Shown: piece after piece, positions 18,105 through 31,403 of the stretch
Numbering within the stretch: the first letter of the stretch is position 1
Layout of the letters: each line of letters starts with the position of its first letter
Origin: Rhinopomastus cyanomelas
Taxonomy: Eukaryota > Chordata > Aves > Bucerotiformes > Rhinopomastidae
DNA: 64,000 nt
Assembly: GCA_013400115.1 (NCBI GenBank)
Contig: VXBP01004153.1
Location: 496,789-560,788 of the forward strand
Direction: 5' to 3'
The notes under the pieces: model-generated
Databases searched by the model: none
Seen by the model: the letters and a program-made list of their open reading frames with translations, nothing else
What the model was told of the DNA's origin: nothing
Made by a program: the position numbers and the translations under genes

Positions 18105-20495
18105 ATTTCATAACACTGATTCAGACCTGCTAGAGCAGAGCAATGCACAAAGGCTGTTTAACAGTGCCTTTGTTGAAGGATAGCTGATGATAGTATTGAA
18201 GGAACTGTAGGGGAACATATTGATTTCAAAGCTGCATGAAAAAGAAACATCATTGCTTAATGCTTAAGTGCCCAACCAACAATAAATACCTGTTTGTGTG
18301 AGAAAGTACAGTCATCACCTTCTTCAGAGCTCTGCTTTTTTGCCATGAAATTGAAGCAGAGATCAACTCCATTGAGACAAGTAATTTATGGCCTGGCAAC
18401 TAGAATTTGATGATAATAAGTAGCTGTGTGATGGGAAGGAAACTTCCCCATTGAATACATTAATCTTTAAATTGCATTCAGCAAAACCAATGGTCAGAAA
18501 AAACAGTAAGATCTAAAAGCTTTCTTTCTGATACATGTATTTTATTTTTATTTTAAATTCTCTTTCCCCTCTAGCAAAGATAATAAATTATTTAACTGCT
18601 GCAACTCAGTCTTCTCTTTTTTGCTGTCTAATAAAATCTTAGAAATATAAATCTATTTCATATCCTTTTTTAGAAATAATTGAAAGTGGTGACAACCAAA
18701 ACAAGAATTGAAGCAACAGCTCAAGGCAAGGTGCCAGTGAATTGTGAGCACACCAGGAGATTTCAGTAGAGATCTCAGAAGGAAGTATTTTGCTTTTCCC
18801 TGGCCAAAGATGTCTTGTTCCCTTTTAAAATTTAATAATTCATAGATTCACTGCTTGTTTTTTTGTCTCCCGGCTTCATGCTTTCTATTAAACACATAAT
18901 TCAGGAGGTTACGTTATTATGTGCTGGGCTGCTTACACTTCAGCCAAATGACGTGGAAAAGAGGCAGTGATAACTCTGTGGGAACGTATCATATCGTGGA
19001 ATTGATAAAAGATGAGATCTGATCACTGTCTGATTTCCTTGGCATCACTTCACCCTCAGATTTTAAATAAGCAGCAGTTTCTTGGATGTGGGCCAGTGAT
19101 TGTTTGTCACAGAAATTTTTAATATTCAATATTGGCTACTGCAGAAATAGAGGGAACAAGGTCAAGTCAGAAGTGGGGAAAGGTGTAAAATTAGTATGAC
19201 TAAAACACAAAGGACAAGTGTGAGCAGGCAAAAGAGCAGCTGGGTATTTGAGGGTCAGAGAAAGGCACCCCCCAGCCCTGCAGACACAGAGGACCAGCCT
19301 GGACATACAGACAGAACAGGTTTGTGGCCACAGTTCCTCTATCAGTGAGAAAAGTCCTCCATCAGTGGCACAATGAACAGTAGCACCGCACCACACTCCT
19401 GACTGTGCCCTGCTTTGACCCTCCTCATGGCTCCCCTCCAGACCTGGAGCTGGGGAGACACTTTCCAAATGCTCTCACTGGAATGAACTGGAGGCTGAAC
19501 AGCCTTGAAGCTTTTCAGGTTGTTCTCACGTACCAAAGCCAAATGGCTGCACTGATCTGCTCTTATGGGCTCCACCTCACTTCCTGGACCCTGTTCCACA
19601 CAGATTCATTTCACAAATCTCTGCCAAGAACAAGATTTGCCTTTTCAGACTTCAAACCTTACAGTATTTTTGCCTGTCTCCTCCCAGAGCTGATTTCCTT
19701 CACTTAAGAGAACATAAATTACAGGAGGTTAGTTTAAGCACATGGTAATAGATATTCCTGTATAAAAATAGATTGCTTCCTCACACATGAATTGCTTCAG
19801 TTCCCTCATCATTTCTAGCTGAACAACAACGACTCCCATAAGAAGCCTCCCTAGATCAGCTGCATTTCTACATTCCTTCTGCTGAAGAGTATGGTGAATT
19901 CAAAGGGCTCAGAGGACCAACTTCCCCATTGTTTTTCACAACCGTGTCTAGCTGGAAATAAAGTTTAAAAGGAGGAACTAAAGGTGAAGCAGGTCACAAC
20001 CAACACAAAGCCTGTTTTAAGGTATTTCATGAGAGATTTGGGCAGGGTATATGTGAGATTCTGTGAGGAGCAAGGAGAAAAATCCCTAAACTTTTGCAGC
20101 AGCTTAAAGGGGGCTGTACCATCCGAAGAGAGAAAAAGAATCTGCAATGCCAGGGCCTCCAGAAGGTAGCTGAGGGTGGAAGGGAAAAAGTACTTTGGTG
20201 CCAGGGTTATATTTCATGCTAATTGTTGGCTCAGGTGATAAAAACTCATCTGCACGGCACAAAGGGGCACAGAGAGATATCCTGCCCCAACTTCTCCCAG
20301 AGTATCACAGGAGCCACCTGTCCATCAAAGACTCTTCTCCACAAGCCGAGATGAGCACAGGGGTACAGAGACAGACAGACAGAAACACAAATCATGGTCT
20401 CAAATCAGGGACAACATCACTGGGCACCTACCAGGGCTGTCCCAGGACAGCCTCACCCCTAAGATTCACGTGTGAAACCCACCATGCTGAAGCAT
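18105..20495. other. Unique DNA, nothing certain
   Basis: No repeat tail or exon recognised. The 18895-19060 part keeps several CpG dinucleotides and a 'aatgacgtgg' site inside AT-rich DNA and looks like possible conserved noncoding sequence, but this cannot be tested here. Confidence 0.4.
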
Positions 20496-20572
20496 GGTTT
20501 AGGGGTGACCTGGCACTGCTGGGCTGAAGGATGGACTTGATGGTCTTAAAGGTCTCTTCCAACCAAAGAGCA
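20496..20572 (+). mobile_element. Decayed CR1 3' tail fragment
   Basis: The stretch 'ggatggacttgatggtctta' followed by 'aaggtctcttccaacc' is the CR1 3' UTR; the octamer tail has decayed. Very short, older copy. Confidence 0.65.
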
Positions 20573-21437
20573 TTGATGGAAAACAGAGGAATAAGGGGAT
20601 AAAAAGAGTTTACAGCCTTTGTATTTTCCTGAGTGAGGGACTCTGAGGCGGTGGGGGATATACCAGCAACTGGAGTGCTCCTGTGGCCTCAGGGTCTCAC
20701 ACATGCAGATGGCAGCAACTGGTGAGACTGGGATGCAGCGGCATATAAGACTATACATGCATGTGCACACGACATGTGGTACTTACATGTTTATGAGCAT
20801 GTGACCACTGCATGGCCATGCTGACCCTCACAGCTTATTGGAGCTGAAGTATGGAGTTGCAGCAGCATCATCTCTCTCCATGGTCAGGTCTGATGTGACA
20901 GCTCTAACACTTCAATTATTTTATGGGTAACAATCTGTGGAAGAGTGAATGAGTAGTTTCTGCTTTTTGTGCTGTGTGACTCACTTAGAAAGTTTGTTAA
21001 CAGCCATATGGAGATACATTTGAGTCTCAGGAATGGCTGGTTAATGCAGAAGGGAGTGAACTAGTTGTGTAGTAAAGTAAAAGCATCAAACACACATAGG
21101 AGTGGAAAGAACACTCATTTGCCATATTTATGTTTCATAACTGAGCTCCACGAAACAAGGAAAGAGAAGGAAGCCCTATAGCCTAGAAAGCAGAGAATGG
21201 ACAAACATGAAGTATCAAAGCCTTATTATTGGGAAATAAAATAAACAGGGAGAGCTGGAAGGAGGTTATCTGCATATCAGCCAGAGGTGCAGGGAAAAAC
21301 AGAAATTCACAGCTGGCCAGGGCTTGGGGATCATTTCATCCCCATTTGAATCATCTGCTCCAGCAGACATGGCTAAACAGAATCACATTCAACTTCACCT
21401 CATTAGTTTTGATATTCCACCATTTGGACTAGATTAA
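20573..21437. other. Unique spacer
   Basis: Nothing recognised. CA/TG-rich stretch around 20745-20810. Confidence 0.5.
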
Positions 21438-21600
21438 TTTTCATAGAATCATAGAATCATTAGGGATTGGAAGGGACCTCGAAAGATCATCTAGTCCAAT
21501 CCCCCTGCCACAACAGGATCACCTAGACCAAGTCATACAGTCACTCTGGGTTAGAAGGGACCACAGGATCATCCAGTTCCAACTCCCCACCCTAGATCAC
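21438..21600 (-). mobile_element. Short CR1 consisting of the two tandem 3' tails
   Basis: From the left: inverted octamers ('tcatagaatcatagaatc'), the reversed tail 'gggacctcgaaagatcatct' with 'ccctgccacaacaggatcac', the junction 'gaccaagtcatacagtca', and then a second reversed tail 'agaagggaccacaggatcat'. It is the same order and junction as in 16584-17836 and 28370-28556. The copy is truncated almost immediately upstream of its 3' UTRs, so both tails moved as one unit. Confidence 0.85.
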
Positions 21601-24600
21601 CATCAGAAAACTGGATGTCTCGTTTGAGCCATCTATATTCCTTCTGTGCAATCAGAGGACACAGAAGTGTTGGCACAGTCGCCCATCCTACCTCAGGATT
21701 GGTACCAAAGGTTGGGCAGGACATTTTGTGATGGGACTCTTCTCTCTCTGCAGACCATAGAGGAGCCCAGAGACCTGACAGCCATTCTAACAACATCTTA
21801 GGACAGCAGCATTGTGTCAGAGGACTCACACCGTGTTTCCAATATTCTAACCTAAGAACCGAATCCCTCATTCAGATAAATTTGGTTCATTTAGCTTGGC
21901 TGGTGCTGGAAGATGACGGATAACTCCAATAAGCAGGACAATAACGTTACTCTGGAAACAGGTCAGGCAAATAAAACCTTTCCATACCTACAATTTGGGA
22001 GGAGTTTGGGATTCTGAGGATCTGGGAGCTCTCAGGTTGGAAACATGGAGCATGTGGAGCTGTAGATTTCCTCAAGGCTCTGACTTCCCTAGCAGGCAAA
22101 GCAACAGGCCACAGACAGTCATGGTGCTTCTCCCACTGTTGGGGCTGGGTGATAGATGGTAAGTCCAGTTATGCCAAGTGGTATTGGGACTGTCCTTGAC
22201 GAGAGTTGCCTTTCCCCAGTCTAACCTTGCTGCTTGTTGATATTACTCCCATGTTCTCAGCAACCCGGTGGTATCAGAGTTGTGGACAGATTTTAAGAAC
22301 TAGAAAGCAAATGCCTGACAGATGCCTTCTCTACAGCTCCACAGCAAGCACCCTGACAGCCTGGATCTGCTGAATTCACACTGTGGACTTTTGCTGGACA
22401 TCTCTGGACACCTACATGAATTAATGGGTTTCATTCTTTACAAAGGTTGTTGGCTCCATGTCCAGACCATTTTCAGCTGTCCCTTCCACTTGTCCCAATT
22501 TCAAGAGAATAAACATTGTTCTTTCTACGTTTTGCATTTATTGTTTTCCACTCAAAAGTAATTGAATCACAATGCTTGTGTTTTCCCTCACCCATCTGTG
22601 ACTTTGCTTCCTACATCCCTTTTGTCTGAGTCTTTATCCCAGTTCTGCTCCAGTGGGTGTACAGAAGGACTCTGAGTTGCCATGGTCCCCTTGCAGTTAA
22701 TCCTGTGCAAGGACAGTTCATTTGTCCTTGCTATTTGGAGGTATTTCCTTGGGGAAAGATCTGCTTCTCTAAAAAAAATCTCTCTTGTAATTAGGAGTCA
22801 CATGGCCTCACTCATCCCAGCCCTCTCTCATCTTCCCCAGAGTGAAATAATAAAAAATGCTCTATTGTCTGGAAATCCAACATTCTCAGCTACTTATATC
22901 TGTCCATGGTCCTCACTTGCTCTTTTTATAGGTGATACCTTGTTTTCTCCCCTGCTGTGGGTTTCGTTATGCTTTACAGCTGCCACCATGTACATCCACA
23001 ATGTGCTGACCACATAAAAAAATGCCCCAAGTTCCTAAAATTAAACTGGCTCTTCAGTGAAAGAAATTGCCTGTAGACTCCAAAACTGTGACTAGGAGCT
23101 GCAAGAGGGAACCCAGATCCTCCAGCTGCAGACCGCCTGGCTGGACATGATGTTTGAATCACATTTCCATTGTCCACACAGTTACGGGGGGTGAGGGAGC
23201 AGGCTGCTGACTGGGAGCCATTGATGCCCTCTGCCAGACCCCACGTCCTGAAGAAAATTGATTCCTTGCTGTAAGAAATTGTTCGTATTTTTATTCAGTA
23301 ATTTGCCTTTGTCTCCAATATATCTGAGGCTAATTATTGGTGGCAGCTAAACTTGAAATGATTTTGCAACTCAGCTAATAGTGAAGAATTGATCACTGGA
23401 CACTGATAATCATTGTGTTTTCCTTAGATAAAAACATAGGGCTTCCTGCTCTTGATTATCTTTCACCATCACCACCACAGTTTTTTGCTTACTGTTGTTG
23501 TTGTTACTACTAAATTATTACGGATTGCTGTTACTGCTGGTGAGTGTCAAATCACACCTGATAGGAGGTTTTTAACCCCCAGATGCTGGTACAAGTGGAT
23601 GTCTCTACACCTTACTCTACCAAGGGATTTGAGGGGATTTCTACAGAACAAATTCCTTGTTCCCTGTCTGGGTGTGCCTTTGTCCTGACAAAACAAACGG
23701 CAAACCCAAGGTACCCTTGTTCCAGAGTAAGGTGTTGCCATGGAAGTCATGAAGAAAGGATCTGACAGATAGGGTCGGAGAGCCCAGGACTCTGCAGCCC
23801 CAAGGGCCTCCTTTAGCCCTTCAGAGATGCTCTCTGATTGCTACCCAAGCTCCCTCTGCTTCCAGAGACACAGCACGGCTGGCAGAAAACTGCAGGCCAG
23901 GAGAACAAAACCAGAGTGTCAGAGGCCCTGAATATTGCTGAAAAGGAGAGAAAGAACTTTGAGCAGTTCAAACATTTTCATGCTCACTCACCCCAAAGAA
24001 AAGCCAGGCTGTCTTCAAATAGAAATGATGCCAGTAAAAATAACAATAAAGGGCAGAGGCATGAAAAAAGAGAAATCATGGATCAGAGCTTTGATCACAT
24101 GCACTGTCCTGCCTCCACAGAAATGATGTCCTACTAATCCCCGCAGGGCACAGCTCAGCTCAGCACACAGCTGTGCATACATTTGTGTTCAGACGAGTCT
24201 CAGCAACCCCTAGAACAATCAGTTGCACTGCCAATGGCTTACAAATATTTGTAAATCAGTTCAACAACCCCAACTGTAAATATTCCATCTTGGCCTGAAT
24301 TTGTTTGTTTAGGCAATGTTTTATCATTGTGCTCTTGAAGAAATAAAACACTTTGTACTTTTGTTTCTACCCAGGCAGCAGGCTGAATTTAAAAAGTCCA
24401 AAACGCCTTGGGTTTTCAGCTCTGCATTGAAGTCCTCGTAGGATCTCTTTGTAGACAAAGAGAATATTAAACTGGAGCAACTTTTTACTCTGCTGAGTTT
24501 GATATTGTCCTATGTTTGGGCCACCTGGGACATCTTCTAGAAAGCAGTTTTGGATTTATTAACAATTCTCAAAACCTGCCACTGAAAAACAATTTCCATG

Positions 24601-27600
24601 GTATGACCAGCATGGCAATGGACCTGAAGGTAAATGCTGGTTTTGGCCCCTACTCTTCTCTAATATTCAGCTTTAAGAATCAGATTACATGTTTGTTCAA
24701 CAGCAATAAACTTCTAGAGTTTTATAGAGTCATAAAAACACTACAAATGCTTCCATTTATGGCCTGTATATAATTTACTTGGGTAGGTTTCCTCTCTAAT
24801 GGTGCAGTGCAAGTGATTTGAGTTCTATTAGCTGGAAACAGTACATCTACATTTGCAGAACTCTCGTAAATAATTCTGCTTGATGGACAGCATCCCATCC
24901 AGACTACTGTGTAAGGAAGAGGAGGAGGGGCTGAGACAGAGGCAGGAGAAAAAGAGAATGGGAGATGGTAGGAATAGGAAAGGCAGCTATTAAGACTCCA
25001 CACAAATTAGAAATTCAAGACATATTTTTTTTCTGGTGGTATCAAAATCCCATTTTCCTGCTTAGTATGAGGCTTTGAGCTTGAAATGTAACCACAGTTC
25101 ATGCTAGACTGCAGGTTGAACTCATCCTGTGCCTTGCACAGACATTCATTTGAAAAGATATCTCCCAGGACACAAAGATTTCCTGAGTGCTCAGAGATGC
25201 ACTTGGCTCACCAGAAGCTTTAGAGCAATAAATGAAATGTTAGACTGACTTAGAGCTAAATGAATGATGTGGTCTCAGGTACAAGAACAGGAGAGCTGCA
25301 GCTCAGCTTTAAGATCCTTTAGTCATAACATGGAAGGGGGCTAGGAGTCACGCTACAAAAAGAGGGAGGATGTATCCCTGTGCCAACACCCAAGACAGAC
25401 GCAACACTATCTTTTGTGTCCAAATACCACCTCGTGGTTAATTATTGTAGTAGGGTACAGAGCGTAAATCTGCCATCTGTCACTCTGAATGACATTACAG
25501 GTAATGACACTGGATTTTCACAAGAAAACAAATCAGTTGCATAACATCAGGTCCTTTCTGACCGCATTACAAAACAAAGGTCAGCAACTATGGGTCACAT
25601 TTCTTTACTGCATAACTGGAAGATCATCAAGGATAATGAAGAACTGGTATAAATTTGCTATTATTTAGACAGCTATCCATGGGACTGATACGACGTGCAG
25701 TGCTCCAACACACTTGACCGTTCTGCTCTTCTGGTTCTGGCTGTAATGACTTCAAAAGATCCCAGATCTACTTAACCTCTATCTCAGAGTTCATACAGTG
25801 GCTCTTTAAAATACACTGGGTGAGTAAATAACAAGAACCACAAAAGGAGTACGGTAAGTTAGAGGATAATGCTAGAGTAAGATTGAAGTGAATGATTTTA
25901 AGTTGGAAAATCCAAAGCAAATCATGATGGAATTATGTCCTGGAATGACTTTACAAACTGCAAAAGGGGCGAGAAACTTAAATTACTTTAAAGTGGAAAA
26001 AATGTATGAAAGCTTGTAGAGCAGAACATGGGTCAGCTAGAGTAATAAATGAAATGGGCAATGTGAGTTTGTACATGACTCACTTTGCCACTCTACTAGA
26101 GAAATGCAGAGGATCCAAAGAGCTCTCTGTTTGGTGTTTGTTGACTGCATTGACTGCATTTATTTGTTTCATCTATATTCTGTATTGTATACACAGCAAA
26201 CTGAGCTGTCCTGACAAATGCTTTTGTAGCCCTGTCCACTTGTTTCATAAGGTAAAGCCTGTGTAGTGGGGAAAAATGTATCTTAAATTAATTTTGTGTC
26301 AAAACCAGAATCAAACAAGGACTTGTGAACTTGTACCTACTTTGTTCAGCCTTCTGTGCTCAAGATGGCTGGTCTCAGCTTTCCTAGATCAAGAAAAACA
26401 AGTATCTACTGCTAAAGGCAATTTCTAAATGCTACAAGACCTAATTCTTTCGTAGTCACAAGCATGTGTTACTATCAGAAGCATGAAGTGAATTCTTACT
26501 GTTCCAAGGTAACCTTACAGTGTGTGGAGCTAGACTCAAAGGAATTGATAAATGAATATATATTGATAACATTCTCTGTCAGTTTTATTTACTCAGTTGT
26601 TATGCCTGAATAATTTGTATGTGTTTTCTGCAGAAGAGTTGGGGTTTAAAAAGTTGAAAACTATCTATCCCCTCCACTCCCCCCTGTTCTCCTCCATTGG
26701 TGACTTCACCTTCTTCATCTTTCTCCATCTTGGACTGTTGGGACCTGCATCACTGTCACTGAGAGAGAATGTTGTATCTTCTGAGAACAGTATTGCTTCT
26801 CGAGGTGAAGAAAATTTATGACGAGTGGGAAGATTCACCTGAGTCTGGACAGACTGTGAGAATTCTGAATTTTGAAGATTAATGAGGATAGAGACTGAAG
26901 TTGGACAACCACAGTGATTTCGGAGAGAAGCAGGAACTGTCTGTAATGGACATTCTGAACCTTTTTAATCTCAGTTAAATGCAAGAGCACATGACAAATC
27001 TGTGTGTCTGTGTCTGTATCTTGGTGGGGTTGGTCTTTCTGATCTGTGATGGGGAAAGTGAACAAAAATGTCTAGAGGCCTTTCTTCTCCAAACTGTGTC
27101 AGTTGTTTCATTGCTTGCAGACTGGTCAGTGGGTTTGCTAGACACTCCCTTTGTGTCTGACTCTTTAGATGGGGTTGTTGGTTGAAATATGGTCCAGTTC
27201 TTGAACCATGACATTGGTGGCAACTCAGATGGGATGTATGAGAAGACCCACAGAACACTATCACTATTACACCACTACAGTTGTACTGGATAGACATCAT
27301 GTTATGGCATGATGCCATGCAAAACAGTAACATCAGTCAGACAAACCACAAGAGGAAAACTAATTCTTAACTTGGTTGCTTCTAGTGCAGCCAATGCACA
27401 GTACCTGGCTGAAATGTCATTATGGAAAGCCACCTACAGTGGTCAATACCAAATGTTTATATTCAGCATTTGTGATGGAATAAGAAAAATAGGCATAAAA
27501 ATGATTCTTTATTATCTCTTGATTCGGGGGGGGGGGGGGCAAGAATAAAGGGAAAAATCAGAATAGTAAAATCCTTTTCTATGGTGTAGAAAACAAAGGT

Positions 27601-27621
27601 ATCACACTGGAGCTCTGAGCA
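21601..27621. other. Six kilobases without recognisable repeat or gene
   Basis: This is the longest stretch without a CR1 that I can see. Open frames stay below 121 codons and carry no known motif. Small features: a (GTT)4 run near 23491, a 12-base inverted pair at 23607 and 23724 (see rejected items) and a poly-G run at 27526-27539. The stretch 24280-24340 is AT-rich and might be conserved noncoding DNA, without proof. Confidence 0.5.
27526..27539 (+). repeat. Homopolymer run of 14 G
   Basis: Fourteen consecutive G in AT-rich surroundings. The run is likely to vary in length and to be error-prone in sequencing. It does not belong to the CR1 that starts about 80 bases later. Confidence 0.9.
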
Positions 27622-28556
27622 AACGATTATCACATCCAGAGGGACCTGGACAGGCTGGAGAGGTGGACGCAAGCCACCCTGATGGGGTTCAACAAGACCA
27701 AGTGTAAGGTCCACATCTGGGTCGAGGCAATCCTAAACACAAATACAGGCTGGGCAATGACTGGCTAGAGAGTAGCCCTGAGGAGAGGGACTTGGGGGTG
27801 CTTGTGGACCAAAAGCTCAACATGAGCCAGCAGTGTGCACTTGTGACCCGGAAGGCAAACCTGATCCTGGGCTGCATCAGAAGAAGCGTGGCCAGCAGGT
27901 CAAGGGAGGTGATTCTCCCGCTGTACTCTGCTCTGGTGAGACCCCACCTGCAGTATTGCATCCAGTTCTGGAGCCCTTATTACAAGAGGGATGTGGACAT
28001 GCTGGAGCGAGTGCAGAGGAGGGCCACGAGGATGATCAGAGGACTGGAGCACCTCTCCTATGAGGCCAGACTGAGAGGGTTGGGACTGTTCAGTCTGGAG
28101 AAGAGGAGGCTCCCATGTGACCTTATTGTGGCCTTCTAGTATCTGAAGAGGACCTACAAAAAGTCTGGGGAGCGACTTTTTAGGATGTCAGGTAGTGACA
28201 GGACTAGGGGGAATGGAGCAAAGCTGGAGATGGGTAGATTTAGAGTGGATGTGAGGAGGAAGTTCTTCACTGTGAGAGTGGTGAGAGCCTGGAATGGGTT
28301 GCCCAGGGAGGTGGTTGCGGCCCCATCCCTGGAGGTGTTTAAGGCCGGGCTGGATGAGGCTCTGGCCAGCCTGATCTAGGGTGCCGTGTCCCTGCCCATG
28401 GTAGGGGGTTTGGAACTGGATGATCCTGTGGTCCCTTCTAACCCTGACTGACTCTATGACTTGTTCTAGGTGATCCTGCTGTGGCAGGGGGATTGGTCTA
28501 GATGATCTTTCGAGGTCCCTTCCAATCCCTTATGATTCTATGATTCTGTGATTCTA
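27622..28556 (+). mobile_element. Two-tailed CR1, well preserved
   Basis: Plus-strand CR1 from 'cacatccagagggacctgga' (after the reverse transcriptase core) to the end of ORF2 at 28379. Then comes the first 3' UTR ('gatgatcctgtggtcccttc', 28419), a single remaining octamer-like 'gactctatgac', the second 3' UTR ('gacttgttctaggtgatcct', 28459; 'gatgatctttcgaggtccct', 28501) and octamers 'atgattctatgattctgtg'. The junction is the same as in 16584 and 21438. Only few substitutions separate it from the 16584 copy, so both are young members of the same subfamily. Confidence 0.9.
27792..28379 (+). pseudogene. CR1 ORF2 C-terminal region with one in-frame stop
   Basis: One frame from 27792 to the natural ORF2 stop at 28379 is broken only by TAG at 28137-28139, where the sister copy (16749-17135 minus) has the Gln codon of 'AFQYLKG'. 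It reads 'NMSQQCALVTRKANLILGC', 'VQRRATRMIRGLEHLSYEAR', 'DRTRGNGAKLEMGRFRVD' and 'NGLPREVVAAPSLEVF'. This is the region after the reverse transcriptase core; the core and endonuclease are absent, so the copy is a 5'-truncated passenger. Confidence 0.85.
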
Positions 28557-28749
28557 AGTACTTCAGAAAGACCAGGAAAAGCCAAGCTAAACAGGCATAA
28601 TGGTACTGGAAATGCTAAAGGATAATAAAAACTTAGAGAATTGCACAGCAAAAACACAAGTGTTTGCAGCTGGTTTTACCCACAGAAGTGGTCAAGAGAG
28701 ATCCTGCACAACTATTCTTTTTTTATAAGGTGGCACATAATAGGATCAT

Positions 28750-29690
28750 TCTCATATTGAAGGTGATCATGAGGTTTATCAAAAAGGTATTAGAACAAAT
28801 CACCAAGATCAAAGGCTATTCTTCCAGGACTACCTGAGGAACACCACTGTGAAAGTGCTGAATTAACAACTGCTGTGCAAGCTGAAATGTAAAAATGTCT
28901 CAATGTCAAGACATTTGAAGGTAGCTAATGTGGTTTCAATTATTAAAGAGGATCTTACGTGAGAGTCAGGAAACTACAGACTGGTAGCACATCTGTACCA
29001 GGCTAATTGATAGAAATTGTATTATAACAGAGGATCTATGGATAAATGAAGTACAATGGGAAAGAAGAGCCCATGCAGTTCTGTAAAGGGAAGTCATGCT
29101 TTACAGTCTAGTGTAGGTCTCTGAAGAAGTCAGTAGACATATGGGTGACGGAGATCCAGCTGACTGTTTCTTTTTCTAAAGGCATTTACAAAGTCCTTCA
29201 CCAAAAATGTCCCAAGTTAAGCTACCACAGGATGAAAGAGAAGGTCCTCATGTGAATAAATAATGGTTTCAAACACATAAAACCTTGGACGGTAATTAAA
29301 TTATCAACATTCACAGATCAGGGTGGTAGCAACTGAAAGTAGCTTAGTGAATTAAATTAGTTGAAAAATAAATGTTAGACATTATTATGACAACAAAAGA
29401 CAGTGTGACCGTGAGGATATCCACTGTGTGAGCACCTGCTGACCCCTTCATGTGCTTCTGATCCCCAACTCAAAAAAGATACTTCAGAACTTGAAAAAAA
29501 CCCACCAGAAAAGGGCAGCAAATGTGATTAAACTGATCCACTGATGTGTGAAAGCAATTTCTATTCAAAGCACAAGCCATACCCACTATGATTCTTTATC
29601 CTGAAAGAAAGGTATCTGGAGGAGGGAGAGGGGAAAGGACATACCTACAAAAGCAGGAAGATTAAAGGAATGGCCAGCTAAAGAATAATT
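28750..29690 (+). mobile_element. Ancient archosaur-type CR1, ORF2 segment
   Basis: Plus-strand phrases follow the old amniote CR1 consensus as I know it: 'gaaggtagctaatgtggttt', 'aggaaactacagactggtag', 'gtaccaggctaattgataga', 'gtaaagggaagtcatgcttt', 'acaaagtccttcaccaaaaa', 'gagaaggtcctcatgtgaat' and, after a gap, 'gaaaagggcagcaaatgtga' near 29508. Numerous stops and indels, no tail. The middle part near 29300-29420 is too decayed to place. It starts about 200 bases downstream of the young CR1. Confidence 0.7.
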
Positions 29691-31403
29691 TTAATAATTG
29701 TTTATTTTCTCTTTCACAGACAGCTACACTCAGCTGTCAGATGGATGGATCAGCAGGAATAGATGGGAGATTCTCCATGTAATACAGAGGTACTCAGTGA
29801 AATCTGCTAGTAGCTGTGCACAATGGAAAACCTATTTGTGTTCAAAATCAGAATGGACAAGATCATGCTCCACAAACAGCTGTGAAATACTAAGGTATTA
29901 CATTGGCCTCGGCAGTTCTAGAGCTTCCGGTAACCAGAGGTTTGCTCCACTGTTCCTTAAATCTGTTCCTTAGCCTCCATCTAACCCCCACCAGGAAGGA
30001 GAACACTCACTGTCGAGCCACTCTGAGATACTCATGTCTTTGTAGTAGGTGATTTATCAACAGCAAATTATACTCTTCGGGGAAGATTTACCTGTCTCCA
30101 CTACCAAAATCAAGCCTGGAATGAACCAAGTGTTTGTACCTTGTACAGACTGGGTGTCTGACAAGTATTTGCTGGTTTTTGTGAGGCCAGGTTTGGGACA
30201 CACTGCCTGTTACCCAACAAGCTGAGGAGATTAAACAATGCTGAGCACATGAACATGTGGCAAAACACTGAGGATACCAGCTTAATAACAGCATGTCACC
30301 CGTCTTTAACACTTTACACAACATGGACCATAAGAAGCTGTAGATTAAGACATTTGATTGAAATATCTTTATGAGACTCTCTTCTCCTTTAAGGCAAATT
30401 ACTCACATGAGCTGGGAGGCTGCAGAGAATAAATCACTGCATCACACCAAAGAAATTATTTCCATCAGCTGCAATGGGCTAACCTTTATTGTTCGAATCC
30501 CCCGAAACTTCCTTGGTTGCCTGCCAAGTTGAGGAAGGAATAATCTCTTGATTCACAGCCCAGCTCCTGAGTGTACATCCTTTCTTTCTCCCTTCCTCTG
30601 GAGCACTGGAGGCTAAGCAGAGAGGAAACACCTGCAAGCAACAAAGTCTGGCAGCAAACCTGCCTCCAAATTGCACTTAGAGTACCAGTAACAATTTTCA
30701 CTTCAATGCTGAGCACATCTTTTCTCCCAAGATTCAGGTTGCCGGGGAGATTGTTGAAATCTTCCCTAAGGTTTTAACTCTGAGCACTTTGGCTTTTTTC
30801 CCCCTTCTCCTGATCTGCAAGTGATCCCTAGTTAGCTGTGGCTTTTGTTTCCCTGCTTTGGCATCCTGGTTATTGTTACACCATTTGTGAAGGACTATGA
30901 GATAGGTGCACACCAAGGACCCCTCTCAACCGAGGCACAGTTGCCTGAGACAACAGGAATTGATCCTTTGAACCAAATTCTGGGCTTAGCCAACACCCTG
31001 ACAGTACCAAAGAGGAGATCAATGGAAGCTCTTATGACTTACGTGATCATTAAAGAAAAATTAGTGTCTGCTGATCATTTTATCCTTTTAATTCCTTCAA
31101 GAATTCTTAATGAGGAAGAATTTCTAAGTCAAGAGATTAATACGCAACACAAATTGCATATTAAAGCCCTGCAAATGATACCAGTAATCTTGGCTGGAAT
31201 TCCTCTGTTGAGCATTAGACACTCCTGGCAATTTCTGCCTCCAAAACAGCCCTAGAAGTAGGTTTGTCTGATTATTAAGTCCCTTTTGCATAGAAATACA
31301 AACAGGGACAAAAAGATACATCAAAGATTTTGGCAAGCCTAAAGAGAAGTCAGAGTCCCATGACAACCCTCTGTATGACATCATGACAAACTACCAGTGG
31401 CCC

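Noticed and set aside
23607..23735. 12-base inverted pair (ACACCTTACTCT and complement) about 105 bases apart, as ends of a small DNA transposon
   Set aside because: No target duplication, no related copies, and a match this size at this distance is expected about once by chance in the window.
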